A stretch of 64,000 bases of DNA from Bordetella petrii. GTDB taxonomy: Bacteria > Pseudomonadota > Gammaproteobacteria > Burkholderiales > Burkholderiaceae_B. The DNA lies in the NCBI GenBank assembly GCA_017745595.1, contig WMBV01000008.1, positions 1 to 64,000 on the forward strand, written 5' to 3'. Below are positions 44,471 to 54,100 of this stretch, piece after piece. Made by a program: the position numbers and the translations under genes. The first letter of the stretch is position 1, and the number at the start of each line of letters is the position of its first letter. The notes below the pieces were generated by a model. It did not search any database. It saw nothing but the letters and a program-made list of their open reading frames with translations, and had not been told where the DNA came from.

Positions 44471-46402
44471 ATGAACTCTACCGAATTTCCCGTGGGCCCG
44501 GACGGCCTTCCCACGCTGCGCGACAGCCTGCCCACCCGCATCATTGCCAGTTCGCTGGTTGCCCTGGCGGTGGTGCTGAGCATGGTGGCCTGGACGCTAT
44601 GGCTGTCGTGGGGCCTGGAAGGCGCGGGCGCCGCCATCAACGATACCGGCAGCCTGCGCATGGTGGCCAACCGCGTGGCGGTCGAACTGATGCGCCCCGA
44701 CACCGACCATGCCCAGGTCGATGAATTCCTGCGCGCGCAAGACGACACCCTGGCCCTGCTCGAACACGGCAATCCCGCGCGGCCGCTGTTCCTGCCGGCC
44801 GATCCCGCCATCGCCGACCAGCTGCGCGTGGTGACGCGGCTATGGAACGAGGTCATGAAGCCCGCCGCGGCCAATGCCCGGCAGAGCGGCGCCATGACCG
44901 GCTACCTGGATGTGCTGCCCGAGTTCGTGGCCCAGGCCGACAAGCTGGTGCGCATGATCGAACTCGACAATTCCGACAAAACCACGCTGCTGCGCCTGTC
45001 GCAGGGGGTGCTGGCCGGCATCGGCAGCCTGGGCACGGTGGCCATGATCTACCTGCTGTACCTGTGGATCATTTCGCCGGTGCTGCGCCTGCGCGACGGC
45101 CTGCAGCGCATGACCGCCGGCGAATTCAGCACCCGCCTGCCGGTCGAGACCCGCGACGAATTCGGCGTGCTGGCGCGGGGCTTCAACCTGATGGCCGACA
45201 AGCTCGAAAACCTGTACCGCAGCCTGGAAAACCGCGTGCGCCGCAAGACCGCCGAACTCGAGGCGCAAAACCGCGATATCTGCGCGCTGTACGACATGGC
45301 GGCGTTCCTGAACCAGCCCAACAGCATCGAGGCGATCTGCCGCGGCTTTCTGCAGCGGGTAATGAGCCAGTTCGGCGCCGCGGGCGGCACCATCCGCACC
45401 CTGGACCCGACCGACGAAAAAATCAACATGATGGTGTCCGAGGGCCTTTCGCCCGAACTGGCCGAGGCCGAACGCTGCATGCGCGCCGACCACTGTTATT
45501 GCGGCCTGGCTACCCAAGAGGGCACGCAGATCGTGCGCGACCTGCGCAAGGTGGCGCCCGTCGAGGCGTTCCATTGCACCAACGAAGGGTTTCGCAGCCT
45601 GGCGGTGTTCCGCATCGTGGCCCGCGACGAAGTGCTGGGCTCGTTTTCGCTGCATTTCAGGGCGCAGCGCCCGGTGTCGGCCGCCGAAACCCAGTTGCTC
45701 GAAACCCTGGGGCAGCATCTGGGCGTCGCCCTGGAAAACCGCCGCCTGGATGCCAATGCGCGGCAGCTGGCGGTGGTGCGCGAGCGCAACCTGATGGCCC
45801 AGGGCCTGCACGACAGCATCGCGCAGGGGCTGAACTTCTTGAAGCTGCAGCTGCAGCTGCTGGACGACGCCGTGGCGCGGGGCGACCAGGACGACGTGCG
45901 CGAGATCGTGCCGCTGCTGCGCACCGGCGTCGAAGAAAGCTACCAGGACGTGCGCGAATTGCTGGTGAATTTCCGCACCAAGCTCGACCAGGGCGAACTG
46001 CCCGACGCCATCGAAGAAGCGGTGCTGCGGTTCCGGCGCCAGACGGGCATCGAGGTCGACCTGGACATGCAGTACGGCACCGACCGGCCCCTGTCGCCCG
46101 AGCAGCAACTGCAGGTGCTGTTCATTCTGCAGGAAGCGCTGTCGAACGTGCGCAAGCATGCCGAGGCCAGCCATGTGCGCGTATGGCTGAGAAACAACCA
46201 GGATTTCGAAATGGACATCGCCGACGACGGTATCGGCTACGATCCCGACGAGGTCGGCCAGCGCGAAGAAAGCCATATCGGGCTGCACATCATGCGCGAG
46301 CGGGCCGCCCGACTCAACGCTGTGATAAAACTGACGTCCCGGCCCGGTGCCGGCGCCACAGTGCGGCTGGTCCTGCCCCGCACCGAACGCCGCGCGGCCT
46401 GA
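44471..46402 (+). CDS. narX: Nitrate/nitrite sensor histidine kinase NarX
   Basis: This 643-residue membrane sensor has helices at about 24-46 and 182-202. They bound a periplasmic domain with the ligand P-box INDTGSLRMVANRVAVEL (57-74), similar to NarX of E. coli. A HAMP region is followed by a central module with the Cys cluster Cys336, Cys342, Cys344 and Cys369. The HisKA_3 phospho-acceptor is His447 in GLHDSIAQGLNFLKLQL, then a HATPase domain (LQEALSNVRKHAEASHV, DIADDGIGYD). It should phosphorylate NarL when nitrate is present. The start was set at MNSTEFPVG. Confidence 0.96.
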   Translation: MNSTEFPVGPDGLPTLRDSLPTRIIASSLVALAVVLSMVAWTLWLSWGLEGAGAAINDTGSLRMVANRVAVELMRPDTDHAQVDEFLRAQDDTLALLEHGNPARPLFLPADPAIADQLRVVTRLWNEVMKPAAANARQSGAMTGYLDVLPEFVAQADKLVRMIELDNSDKTTLLRLSQGVLAGIGSLGTVAMIYLLYLWIISPVLRLRDGLQRMTAGEFSTRLPVETRDEFGVLARGFNLMADKLENLYRSLENRVRRKTAELEAQNRDICALYDMAAFLNQPNSIEAICRGFLQRVMSQFGAAGGTIRTLDPTDEKINMMVSEGLSPELAEAERCMRADHCYCGLATQEGTQIVRDLRKVAPVEAFHCTNEGFRSLAVFRIVARDEVLGSFSLHFRAQRPVSAAETQLLETLGQHLGVALENRRLDANARQLAVVRERNLMAQGLHDSIAQGLNFLKLQLQLLDDAVARGDQDDVREIVPLLRTGVEESYQDVRELLVNFRTKLDQGELPDAIEEAVLRFRRQTGIEVDLDMQYGTDRPLSPEQQLQVLFILQEALSNVRKHAEASHVRVWLRNNQDFEMDIADDGIGYDPDEVGQREESHIGLHIMRERAARLNAVIKLTSRPGAGATVRLVLPRTERRAA

Positions 46403-46418
46403 GTTTCCCCGCTATCTC

Positions 46419-47081
46419 ATGGCTATCCGCATCCTGTTGATCGACGACCACAGCCTGTTCCGCTCGGGCGTGCGCCTGCTGCTGCAGCGCCAGCCCGACT
46501 TCGAGGTCGTGGCCGAGGCGGCGGATGGCGTGGAAGGCATCAAGCGCGCCCAGGAATTCCAGCCCGACGTCATCTTGCTGGATCTGAACATGCCCGGCCT
46601 GTCGGGGCTGGAAACCCTGCAGTTGCTGGTGCAGGACGTGCCGCGCAGCAACGTGGTCATCCTGACGGTTTCGGAAGAAACCGACGAACTCAGCCAGGCC
46701 CTGCGCGACGGCGCGCGCGGCTACCTGGTCAAGAATATCGACGCCGAGGCGCTGACGGCGGCGATCCGCCGCGCCGCCACCGGCGAGCCGGTCATCGCCG
46801 ACAACATGACCGCCAAGCTGGTCGACCGTTTCCGCGAGCAGGCCGCGCAGGGCAACAGCGGCACGGCGGGGGGCGAACGCACGCGCCTGACCGCGCGCGA
46901 GCGCGAAATCGTGCAATGCCTGGCGCACGGCGCCAGCAACAAGGTCATTGCGCGGCAACTGGACATTGCCGAAAGCACGGTCAAGATCCACGTCCAGAAC
47001 ATCCTGAAGAAGCTCAACCTGACCAGCCGGGTCCAAGTGGCGGTGTATGCCGTCGAACACGGGCTGGTTGCCGACGACTGA
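46419..47081 (+). CDS. narL: Nitrate response regulator NarL
   Basis: This 220-residue LuxR-type response regulator has a receiver domain with IDDH near the N-terminus, phospho-acceptor Asp55 in ILLDLNMPG and Lys in GYLVKNI. The helix-turn-helix is RLTAREREIVQCLAHGASNK and VIARQLDIAESTVKIHVQN. It starts 16 bases after narX. It should bind NarL heptamers upstream of the nar promoters, though clear heptamer pairs were not found by eye. Confidence 0.96.
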   Translation: MAIRILLIDDHSLFRSGVRLLLQRQPDFEVVAEAADGVEGIKRAQEFQPDVILLDLNMPGLSGLETLQLLVQDVPRSNVVILTVSEETDELSQALRDGARGYLVKNIDAEALTAAIRRAATGEPVIADNMTAKLVDRFREQAAQGNSGTAGGERTRLTAREREIVQCLAHGASNKVIARQLDIAESTVKIHVQNILKKLNLTSRVQVAVYAVEHGLVADD

Positions 47082-47113
47082 CGCGGGCCACCGGCCGGCA
47101 ACAGGGGAAATCC

Positions 47114-48880
47114 ATGGCTGTAGAGGGCGACGCTGGCCAATTGGCCAAGGTGGTGGTGTTGCTGGGTGCCGCGGTGGTGGCGGTGCCGCTGTTTCGCCGC
47201 CTGGGGCTGGGATCGGTGCTGGGCTACCTGTGCGCGGGCCTGGTCATCGGGCCGTTCGGGCTCGAGCTGTTCCATGACCCGCAGGCCATTCTGCACACCG
47301 CCGAGCTGGGCGTGGTGATGTTCCTGTTCATCATCGGGCTGGAGATGCGCCCGACGCACCTGTGGACCCTGCGCGGCGAGATTTTCGGCCTGGGCAGCCT
47401 GCAGGTGCTGGTGTGCGGGCTGCTGCTCACCGGCGTGGGCCTGGCGTTCGGGTTCACCCTGGCGGTGTCGTTCATCTGCGCCATGGGCTTCGTGCTGACC
47501 TCCACGGCCATCGTCATGCAGCTGCTAGGCGAGCGCGGCGACATCGCCACGCCGCGCGGGCAGAAGATCGTGTCGATCTTGCTGCTGGAAGACCTGCTGA
47601 TCGTGCCGCTGCTGGCGCTGGTGGCGTTCATCGCGCCGCCGGGGGCCCAGCCCACCCAGGCGGCGGGCGCGGCCTCGCGCTGGCTGGACGTGGGTATAGG
47701 CGTGGGGGCGGTGGCGGCCCTGGTGGTGGCCGGCATCTGGCTGCTCAATCCCTTGTTCCGCCTGCTGGCGCGCGCCAAGGCGCGCGAGGTCATGACCGCG
47801 GCGGCCCTGCTGGTGGTGCTGGGCGCGGCCCTGCTGATGCAGTGGGGCGGGCTTTCGATGGCCATGGGGGCCTTCCTGGCCGGCGTGTTGCTGTCGGAGT
47901 CTACTTTCCGGCATCAGCTCGAAGCCGATATCGAGCCCTTTCGCGGTTTGCTGCTGGGGTTGTTCTTCCTGAGCGTGGGCATGTCGCTGGACCTGACCGT
48001 GGTGGCGCGCAATGCTCCACTGATCGTTGCCGGAGTGCTGGCCATGATGGCCGTGAAGGCGCTGTGCATCTACGCCACCGCGCGGCTGGCCAAGAGTTCG
48101 AAGGCCGAGGCGCTGGACCGCGCCGTGCTGATGGCGCAGGGCGGCGAGTTCGCCTTCGTGCTGTTTTCGGCGGCGCTGGCCAATGGCGTGATAGACCCGG
48201 TGGTCAATGCCAACATGACGGCCATCGTGGTGCTGTCGATGGCGCTGACGCCGCTGGTGGTGCTGGCCCACAAGCACTGGGCGCCGCGCGGCGGCGTATC
48301 CACCGACGGGCTCGAGGCGCCCGACCAGCAGATCGGGCGCGCGCTGGTGATCGGTTTCGGCCGCGTGGGGCAGATCGCCAGCCAGCACATGCTGGCCCTG
48401 GGCGCGGAGATCACCATCATCGACAACGATCCCGAAATGATCCGCAGCGCCGCCGATTTCGGCTTCAAGGTCTACTACGGCGACGGCACGCGCACCGATG
48501 TGCTGGCGGCGGCGGGCGCCAAACACGCGCAGGCCATCCTGGTGTGCGCCGACGGCCGGCACACCGTCACGCAGATGGTCGAGCGCATCCGCGCGGTGTG
48601 TCCGCATTCGCTGGTGCTGGTGCGTTCGTTCGACCGCGAGCACGCCCTGGAGCTGCACAAGGTCGATGTGGATTTCCAGGTGCGCGAAACCTTCGAGTCG
48701 GCCATGGTGCTGGGCCGCCAGGCCACCATGGCGCTGGGCGCCACGCCCGAGGCCGCCGACGAAATTGCCGAAGACATCCGCCGCCGCGATGCCGAGCGGT
48801 TCCAGCTGGAAGTGACGGGCGGCTTGTTCGCGGGGCGGGCGCTGCTGCTGAACAATCAGTCGGCGGAGCGGGACCGGTGA
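47114..48880 (+). CDS. KefC-like monovalent cation:proton antiporter (CPA2 family)
   Basis: This encodes 588 residues. The first about 390 form a twelve-helix Na/H-exchanger-type domain (GLVIGPFGL, LFIIGLEMRP, LTSTAIVMQLL, LLGLFFLSVGMSLDL, MAQGGEFAFVLFSAALAN). A cytosolic RCK domain follows, with the nucleotide-binding turn ALVIGFGRVGQIASQHML and a final helical extension. The protein resembles KefB/KefC/YbaL potassium-proton antiporters gated by NAD or glutathione adducts. It begins 32 bases after narL. It may share the transcript, but a link to nitrate is not known. The precise member of the family cannot be fixed from sequence. Confidence 0.9.
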   Translation: MAVEGDAGQLAKVVVLLGAAVVAVPLFRRLGLGSVLGYLCAGLVIGPFGLELFHDPQAILHTAELGVVMFLFIIGLEMRPTHLWTLRGEIFGLGSLQVLVCGLLLTGVGLAFGFTLAVSFICAMGFVLTSTAIVMQLLGERGDIATPRGQKIVSILLLEDLLIVPLLALVAFIAPPGAQPTQAAGAASRWLDVGIGVGAVAALVVAGIWLLNPLFRLLARAKAREVMTAAALLVVLGAALLMQWGGLSMAMGAFLAGVLLSESTFRHQLEADIEPFRGLLLGLFFLSVGMSLDLTVVARNAPLIVAGVLAMMAVKALCIYATARLAKSSKAEALDRAVLMAQGGEFAFVLFSAALANGVIDPVVNANMTAIVVLSMALTPLVVLAHKHWAPRGGVSTDGLEAPDQQIGRALVIGFGRVGQIASQHMLALGAEITIIDNDPEMIRSAADFGFKVYYGDGTRTDVLAAAGAKHAQAILVCADGRHTVTQMVERIRAVCPHSLVLVRSFDREHALELHKVDVDFQVRETFESAMVLGRQATMALGATPEAADEIAEDIRRRDAERFQLEVTGGLFAGRALLLNNQSAERDR

Positions 48881-48940
48881 TGCGCTGGCACCCGGGCAAT
48901 GTGCTCCGGGTGTCTGGCTCTTGAAGGGTGTCGGGCACCG
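48876..48940 (+). repeat. Intergenic repeat, copy A
   Basis: This 65-base unit is nearly identical to the 64-base unit at 49007-49070, with small substitutions and one base difference in length. It contains GGTGTCTGGCTCTTGAAGGG. It overlaps the end of the antiporter gene by five bases. Confidence 0.8.
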
Positions 48941-48964
48941 CCGCGTAGAGCCTTTGCTCACAGC

Positions 48965-48996
48965 GGTGTCAGGCACCCTGGCGGGAGCCTGACACC
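48965..48996. repeat. Inverted repeat between the repeat copies
   Basis: GGTGTCAGGC (48965-48974) and GCCTGACACC (48987-48996) form a perfect 10-bp hairpin with a 12-base loop. The arms share the GGTGTC-GACACC core of the flanking repeats. It may also act as a terminator for the converging transcripts. Confidence 0.75.
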
Positions 48997-49006
48997 TGGT
49001 GCAATC

Positions 49007-49070
49007 GGTGATGCGTGGGCACCCGGCAATATGCTCAAGGTGTCTGACTCCCGAAGGGTGTCGGACACCG
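49007..49070 (+). repeat. Intergenic repeat, copy B
   Basis: This is the second copy of the unit at 48876-48940. Its part GGTGTCTGACTCCC (49039-49052), followed by GGGTGTCGGACA, also resembles the origin-region sequence at 21622-21650. It lies just after the mnmE stop codon. Confidence 0.8.
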
Positions 49071-49105
49071 ACTCGGGTTGGCTGATCGCACGCCTGTGCG
49101 TTAAT

Positions 49106-50464
49106 TCACTTCCCGATGCAGAAGCTGGAAAAAATCTCGCCCAGCAGATCGTCGCTGGTGAACTTGCCCGTGATACTGGTCAGGCTGTCATGCGCCAGCC
49201 GCAGTTCTTCGGCGAACAGGTCCAGTACGCGGTCGTCTTGCGCGGCGTGCTCGGTGGCGGTGGCCAGGTGCTCGGCGGCCAGCTGCAGGGCGTGTACGTG
49301 CCGCTCGCGCGCGAGCCAGGGCGATTCGGCGCCGGGGTTCCAGCCCGCCAGGGCCAGCAGCCGGCCGCGCAGTTCGTCCAGGCCCGCGCCCGCGCGCGCC
49401 GAAATGCCCAGCTGCCCGGCGCCGGCCTCGAAGGGCCGATCGAGCAGGTCGATCTTGTTGAACACGGTAAGCAGCGGCGTGCGCGGCGGCAGGCGCGCGA
49501 CGATCTGCGCATCCAGCGCGTCGGCGGGCTGCGTGGCGTCTTGCAGGTGCAGGATGACGTCGGCGCGTTCAATTTCTTTCCATGTGCGCGCGATGCCGAT
49601 GCTTTCCACCGTGTCTTCGGTGTCGCGCAGCCCGGCGGTGTCGACGATGTGCAGCGGCACGCCCTCGATATGGATTTCCTGCACGACCTTGTCGCGCGTG
49701 GTGCCCGCGATGGGCGTGACGATGGCGATATCGTCGCCCGCCAGGGCGTTGAGCAGGCTGGATTTGCCCACGTTGGGCTTGCCGGCCAGCACCACGTGCA
49801 GGCCCTCGCGCAGGATCACGCCCTGGCGCGCCTGGGCGATCAGGGTATCCAGGTCGGCCGCCAGGGCCTGCAGCGTGGGGCGCGCCTGGTACTTTTCCAG
49901 AAAGTCGATTTCCTCTTCGGGAAAATCGAGCGTGGCTTCGACCAGCATGCGCAGATGCACGATGCGGTCCGACAGGGCGTTGACGCGGGCCGAGAATTCG
50001 CCCGACAGCGAAGCCATGGCGCCGCGCGCGGCGGCAACGGATGATGCATCAATCAAGTCGGCCACGGCCTCGGCCTGGGCCAGGTCCATGCGGTCGTTCA
50101 GGAAGGCGCGCCGGGTGAATTCGCCGGGCTCGGCCAGGCGCAGGCCCAGGTCGGCGCCGGCCTGCAGGCATCGGTCGAGAATGCGCCGTAACACCGCCGG
50201 GCCCCCATGGCCCTGCAGTTCGAGCACGTCTTCGCCGGTGTACGAGCGCGGCGCGCGGAAATACAGCGCAATGCCCTCGTCCAGGTGTTCGCCGTCGGCG
50301 GCGGTGAACGGCAGGTAATGGGCGTGGCGGGGCGTCAGGTCGCGGCCGAACAGGCGCCGCGCCAGCACCGATAAATCAGGGCCGGAGACCCGGACGACGC
50401 CTATGCCGCCGCGGCCCGGGGCGGTGGCGATGGCGGCGATGGGAGCATGCGTGGACAGGGCCAT
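49106..50464 (-). CDS. mnmE: tRNA uridine modification GTPase MnmE
   Basis: This encodes 452 residues. MnmE (TrmE) works with MnmG to make carboxymethylaminomethyl-uridine at tRNA wobble positions. The N-terminal tetrahydrofolate-binding domain begins [20 protein letters not shown]. The G domain shows [26 protein letters not shown] and FNKID. The C-terminal CIGK motif is present. The start [14 protein letters not shown] matches the family; an upstream start would add 64 unconserved residues. No yidC, rnpA or rpmH is beside it. Confidence 0.97.
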   Translation of the reverse strand: MALSTHAPIAAIATAPGRGGIGVVRVSGPDLSVLARRLFGRDLTPRHAHYLPFTAADGEHLDEGIALYFRAPRSYTGEDVLELQGHGGPAVLRRILDRCLQAGADLGLRLAEPGEFTRRAFLNDRMDLAQAEAVADLIDASSVAAARGAMASLSGEFSARVNALSDRIVHLRMLVEATLDFPEEEIDFLEKYQARPTLQALAADLDTLIAQARQGVILREGLHVVLAGKPNVGKSSLLNALAGDDIAIVTPIAGTTRDKVVQEIHIEGVPLHIVDTAGLRDTEDTVESIGIARTWKEIERADVILHLQDATQPADALDAQIVARLPPRTPLLTVFNKIDLLDRPFEAGAGQLGISARAGAGLDELRGRLLALAGWNPGAESPWLARERHVHALQLAAEHLATATEHAAQDDRVLDLFAEELRLAHDSLTSITGKFTSDDLLGEIFSSFCIGK

Positions 50465-50588
50465 GGGTGAACGATTTCCGGACAGATACAGAAGGGCAAT
50501 AAGGGAATATAACTGTTGCGTGCCCATGCGTTTGCTGGTTAAGTTTGAGCGGCAGTCCAACCTGTAGAACCGACTTGGGGAGAGCACG

Positions 50589-52172
50589 ATGGCGTCTCGA
50601 TGGTTACGTTTGTTGGCTGGCGGCACACTAACCCTGGCCATGGCGCTGGGGGCCACGGCGCCCGCGGCGGCGCGCGATCTGGTGGTGGCCCTGAAAACCG
50701 AGCCCAGCTCGCTGGACCCGCAATATCACGCGCTGACCCCCAATACGCAGATTTCCCAGACCCTGTTCGACCCGCTGGTGCGCGCCGATGCGAAGCTGCA
50801 GCCGCAGCCGGCGCTGGCCGAATCCTGGACGGTGGACGGCAACGTCTGGACCTTCAAGCTGCGCCCCAATGTGAAATTCTCGGACGGCACGCCGTTCACG
50901 GCCGAAGACGTGGTGTTCACCTACGACCGCATTCCCAAGGTGCCCAACAGTCCGTCGCCCTTTACCCTGTACCTGGGGTCGGTGGCCAAGGCCGAGGCGG
51001 TCGATCCGCTGACCTTGCGCATTACCACCAAGGCGCCGGCGCCGCTGCTGCTGATCAACCTGGCGCAGTTGCCGATTCTGTCGAAGCACGCGGCCTCGGG
51101 GCCGGCGCCCGAAGGCAAGACCACCACGCAGCTCAATAGCGGCGATGGCCTGGTGGGCACGGGCCCCTACAAATTCGTGTCCTGGAAGCGGGGCGCCGAA
51201 CTGGTGTTCGAGCGCAATGAGAATTACTGGGGCAAGAAACCCGACTGGGACAAGGTCATCTACCGCCCGATGTCGAACGCCGCCGGGCGCGTGGCCGCAC
51301 TGCTGGCCGGCGACGTGGACCTGATCGAAGATCCCCCCACCGACGACCTGCCCAACCTGAAGAAGAACAAGGATCTGTTCGTTGAAGAAACGCCGTCGGT
51401 GCGCGTGATGTACGTGGCCATGGACCAGTACGCCGAACCCACGCCCGGCATTCCCCTGGACAAGAATCCGCTGAAAGACCGGCGCGTGCGCCAGGCCCTG
51501 TCGCTGGCCATCAACCGCGATGCCATCGTCGACCGCGTGATGGGCGGCGTGGCCAAGGCCGCCGGCAACGCCCTGCCATACCCGATGTTCGGCTCGTCCA
51601 AAGAGCATGCCGAAGCGCCCAAGGCCGATCCGGAAAAGGCCAAGGCGCTGCTGAAAGAAGCCGGCTACCCCGACGGCTTCTCGATCACGCTGGGGGCGCC
51701 TTCGGGCCGCTATGTGAACGACTCCAAGATCGCCCAAGCGGTGGCCTCGATGTGGTCGCGCATCGGCGTCAAGACCAGCGTGGAAGCGCTGGCGCCGTCG
51801 GTGTTCTTCAAGAAGCGCGACAGCTACAGCTTCAGCGCGTATATGGCCGGATGGTCGGCCACCAGCGGCGAGATGTCGAATCCGCTGACTTCGCTGCTGA
51901 TGACGCGCAATCCCGAGGCGGGCGAAGGCACCACCAACCGTGGCCGCTATTCGAATCCCGAAATGGACAAGCTGGTGCGCGAGGCGGCATCCACCATGGA
52001 CGACGACAAGCGCGCCAAGCTGCTGCAGCAGGCCAGCAATATGGCCATGGACGACTTCGCGCTGCTGCCCCTGCATTTCGAGCTGTCGGTATGGGCCATG
52101 AAGAACGACATCCGCTACGTGGGCCGGCCCGACCAGACCACTCTGGTGCAATACGCGACCCTGAAGAAGTAA
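50589..52172 (+). CDS. Periplasmic dipeptide/oligopeptide-binding protein (ABC family 5)
   Basis: This 527-residue solute-binding protein has a Sec signal peptide ending around AAAARD. The mature sequence begins [19 protein letters not shown] and contains [20 protein letters not shown] and [18 protein letters not shown], all typical of the DppA/OppA family (SBP_bac_5). It has no lipobox, so it should be free in the periplasm. It starts the five-gene dpp-like operon. The substrate may be a peptide or a peptide-like compound such as an amide, given the M20 hydrolase downstream. Confidence 0.93.
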   Translation: MASRWLRLLAGGTLTLAMALGATAPAAARDLVVALKTEPSSLDPQYHALTPNTQISQTLFDPLVRADAKLQPQPALAESWTVDGNVWTFKLRPNVKFSDGTPFTAEDVVFTYDRIPKVPNSPSPFTLYLGSVAKAEAVDPLTLRITTKAPAPLLLINLAQLPILSKHAASGPAPEGKTTTQLNSGDGLVGTGPYKFVSWKRGAELVFERNENYWGKKPDWDKVIYRPMSNAAGRVAALLAGDVDLIEDPPTDDLPNLKKNKDLFVEETPSVRVMYVAMDQYAEPTPGIPLDKNPLKDRRVRQALSLAINRDAIVDRVMGGVAKAAGNALPYPMFGSSKEHAEAPKADPEKAKALLKEAGYPDGFSITLGAPSGRYVNDSKIAQAVASMWSRIGVKTSVEALAPSVFFKKRDSYSFSAYMAGWSATSGEMSNPLTSLLMTRNPEAGEGTTNRGRYSNPEMDKLVREAASTMDDDKRAKLLQQASNMAMDDFALLPLHFELSVWAMKNDIRYVGRPDQTTLVQYATLKK

Positions 52173-52191
52173 GGCCAACGGTAGCGCCGAC

Positions 52192-53166
52192 GTGCTGGCA
52201 ACCATTATCCGCAGGCTGCTGCAGACGCTGGTCGTGATGCTGGTGATGTCGGCGCTGGTCTTCGTCGGCATCTACCTGGTGGGCGATCCGGTGTCGATGA
52301 TGGCCAGCCCCGAGGCTACGGATGCGCAGCGCGAGGCCATCCGCGTGTCGCTGGGGCTGGACAAGCCCTTGCTGATGCAATACCTGGTGTTCATCGGCCA
52401 GGCCGTGCAGGGCAATTTCGGCAACAGCTTCCTGACCGGCGAGCCGGCCATGCACCTGATTCTGGAGCGCATGCCGGCCACGCTGGAACTGGCCACGGTG
52501 GCCATGCTGATGTCGGTGCTGATCGGGGTGCCGCTGGGCATCCTGGCCGGCCTGCGGCCCAAGGCGGTGGGCTCGCGCGCCATCATGACGGGTTCGGTGC
52601 TGGGCTTTTCGCTGCCGAACTTCTGGGTGGGCCTGATGCTGATCATGCTGTTCGCCGTGACGCTGGGATGGCTGCCGGCCAGCGGCCGCGGCGCCACCGT
52701 GCCGGTGCTGGGCGTGCCATTGAGCGTGCTGACGCTGGACGGCTGGGCCAGCCTGATCCTGCCGGCCAGCACCATCGCCCTGGCCAAGTGCGCCATGATC
52801 GTGCGGGTGACGCGCGCGGCCACGCGCGAGTCGCTGCCCATGGACTACATCAAGTTCGCGCGCGCCAAGGGCCTGTCGGAACGGCGCGTGCTGGGCGTGC
52901 ATTTGCTGAAGAACATCCTGATTCCCATCGTCACCGTGGCGGGGCTGGAATTCGGCCAGGTGATGGCCTTCGCGGTGGTGACCGAGACCGTGTTCTCGTG
53001 GCCCGGCATGGGCAAGCTGCTGATCGATTCCATCATCAATCTCGACCGTCCGGTGGTGGTGGCTTACCTGATGCTGATCGTGTTTTTCCTGGTCATGCTG
53101 AACCTGATCGTGGACATCATCTATACGGTGCTGGACCCGCGCGTACGACTGGAGCGCCGAGCATGA
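52192..53166 (+). CDS. ABC peptide transporter permease 1 (DppB-like)
   Basis: This encodes 324 residues from a GTG start at 52192, 19 bases after the binding-protein gene. Six membrane helices are predicted, with the first at the N-terminus (IIRRLLQTLVVMLVMSALVF). The cytoplasmic EAA-type loop is seen near YIKFARAKGLSERRVLGVHL. The C-terminus has ETVFSWPGMGKLLIDSI as in DppB. It overlaps the next permease gene by four bases. Confidence 0.94.
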   Translation: MLATIIRRLLQTLVVMLVMSALVFVGIYLVGDPVSMMASPEATDAQREAIRVSLGLDKPLLMQYLVFIGQAVQGNFGNSFLTGEPAMHLILERMPATLELATVAMLMSVLIGVPLGILAGLRPKAVGSRAIMTGSVLGFSLPNFWVGLMLIMLFAVTLGWLPASGRGATVPVLGVPLSVLTLDGWASLILPASTIALAKCAMIVRVTRAATRESLPMDYIKFARAKGLSERRVLGVHLLKNILIPIVTVAGLEFGQVMAFAVVTETVFSWPGMGKLLIDSIINLDRPVVVAYLMLIVFFLVMLNLIVDIIYTVLDPRVRLERRA

Positions 53167-54086
53167 CGACGCCCGTGACTTCCGCTACGCCCGCGCCCGC
53201 CGCGGCGCGCGTAGAAACGCCGTTGCGCCGCTTTCTGGCGGACTTCTGTGCCAGCAAGCTGGCGCTGCTGGGGGTGGTGCTATTGCTGCTGACCGTGGGG
53301 GCGGCGCTGTTCGCGCCCTGGATCGCGCCGCAGAACCCGTTCGACATCGGCACGCTGGACATCCTGGATTCGAAGCTGCCGCCCGGCAGCGCCAGCAGCG
53401 ACGGCAGCATGACGTACTGGCTGGGCACCGACGGGCAGGCGCGCGATGTGTTTTCCGCCATTTTGTACGGCCTGCGCACCAGCCTGATGGTGGGCACGAT
53501 TTCCGTGCTGGCGGCCTTCGCCATCGGCGCCACCGTGGGCCTGATCGCGGCGTACTTCGGCGGGCGCATCGATGCCCTGCTGATGCGCATCGTCGACATC
53601 CAGCTGTCGTTTCCGGCCATCCTGGTGGCGCTGATTCTGCTGGCGATCCTGGGCAAGGGCGTGGACAAGGTGATCATCGCGCTGGTGGTGGTGCAGTGGG
53701 CCTACTTCGCGCGGGCCGCGCGCGGCGCCGCGCTGGTCGAGCGCGGCCGCGAGTACGTCGAGGCCGCGCGCTGCATGTCGCTGGGCTGGGGGCGGGTGTT
53801 GTTTCGCCACGTGCTGCCCAACTGCATGCCGCCGCTGATCGTCATCGCCACGATCGATCTGGCGCATGCCATCGCGCTCGAGGCCACGCTATCGTTCCTG
53901 GGAGTGGGCGTGCCGGTTACCGAGCCTTCGCTGGGCATGCTGATCTCGAACGGCTTCGAATACCTGTTGTCGGGGCTGTACTGGATTTCGTTCTTTCCCG
54001 GCATCGCGCTGGCGGTGGCCATCATCGGCATCAACCTGGTGGGCGACCACCTGCGCGATGTGCTGAATCCGCACAACGCCACTTGA
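53163..54086 (+). CDS. ABC peptide transporter permease 2 (DppC-like)
   Basis: This 307-residue permease carries the DppC features: FLADFCASKLALLGVVLLLL first helix, GTDGQARDVFSAILYGLRTS, REYVEAARCMSLGWGRVLF as the EAA-type loop, and ATLSFLGVGVPVTEPSLGML. The start is fixed by the ATGA overlap with the preceding gene. It forms the heterodimeric channel with the first permease. Confidence 0.95.
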   Translation: MTTPVTSATPAPAAARVETPLRRFLADFCASKLALLGVVLLLLTVGAALFAPWIAPQNPFDIGTLDILDSKLPPGSASSDGSMTYWLGTDGQARDVFSAILYGLRTSLMVGTISVLAAFAIGATVGLIAAYFGGRIDALLMRIVDIQLSFPAILVALILLAILGKGVDKVIIALVVVQWAYFARAARGAALVERGREYVEAARCMSLGWGRVLFRHVLPNCMPPLIVIATIDLAHAIALEATLSFLGVGVPVTEPSLGMLISNGFEYLLSGLYWISFFPGIALAVAIIGINLVGDHLRDVLNPHNAT

Positions 54087-54100
54087 GCGCCGCACCCGAC

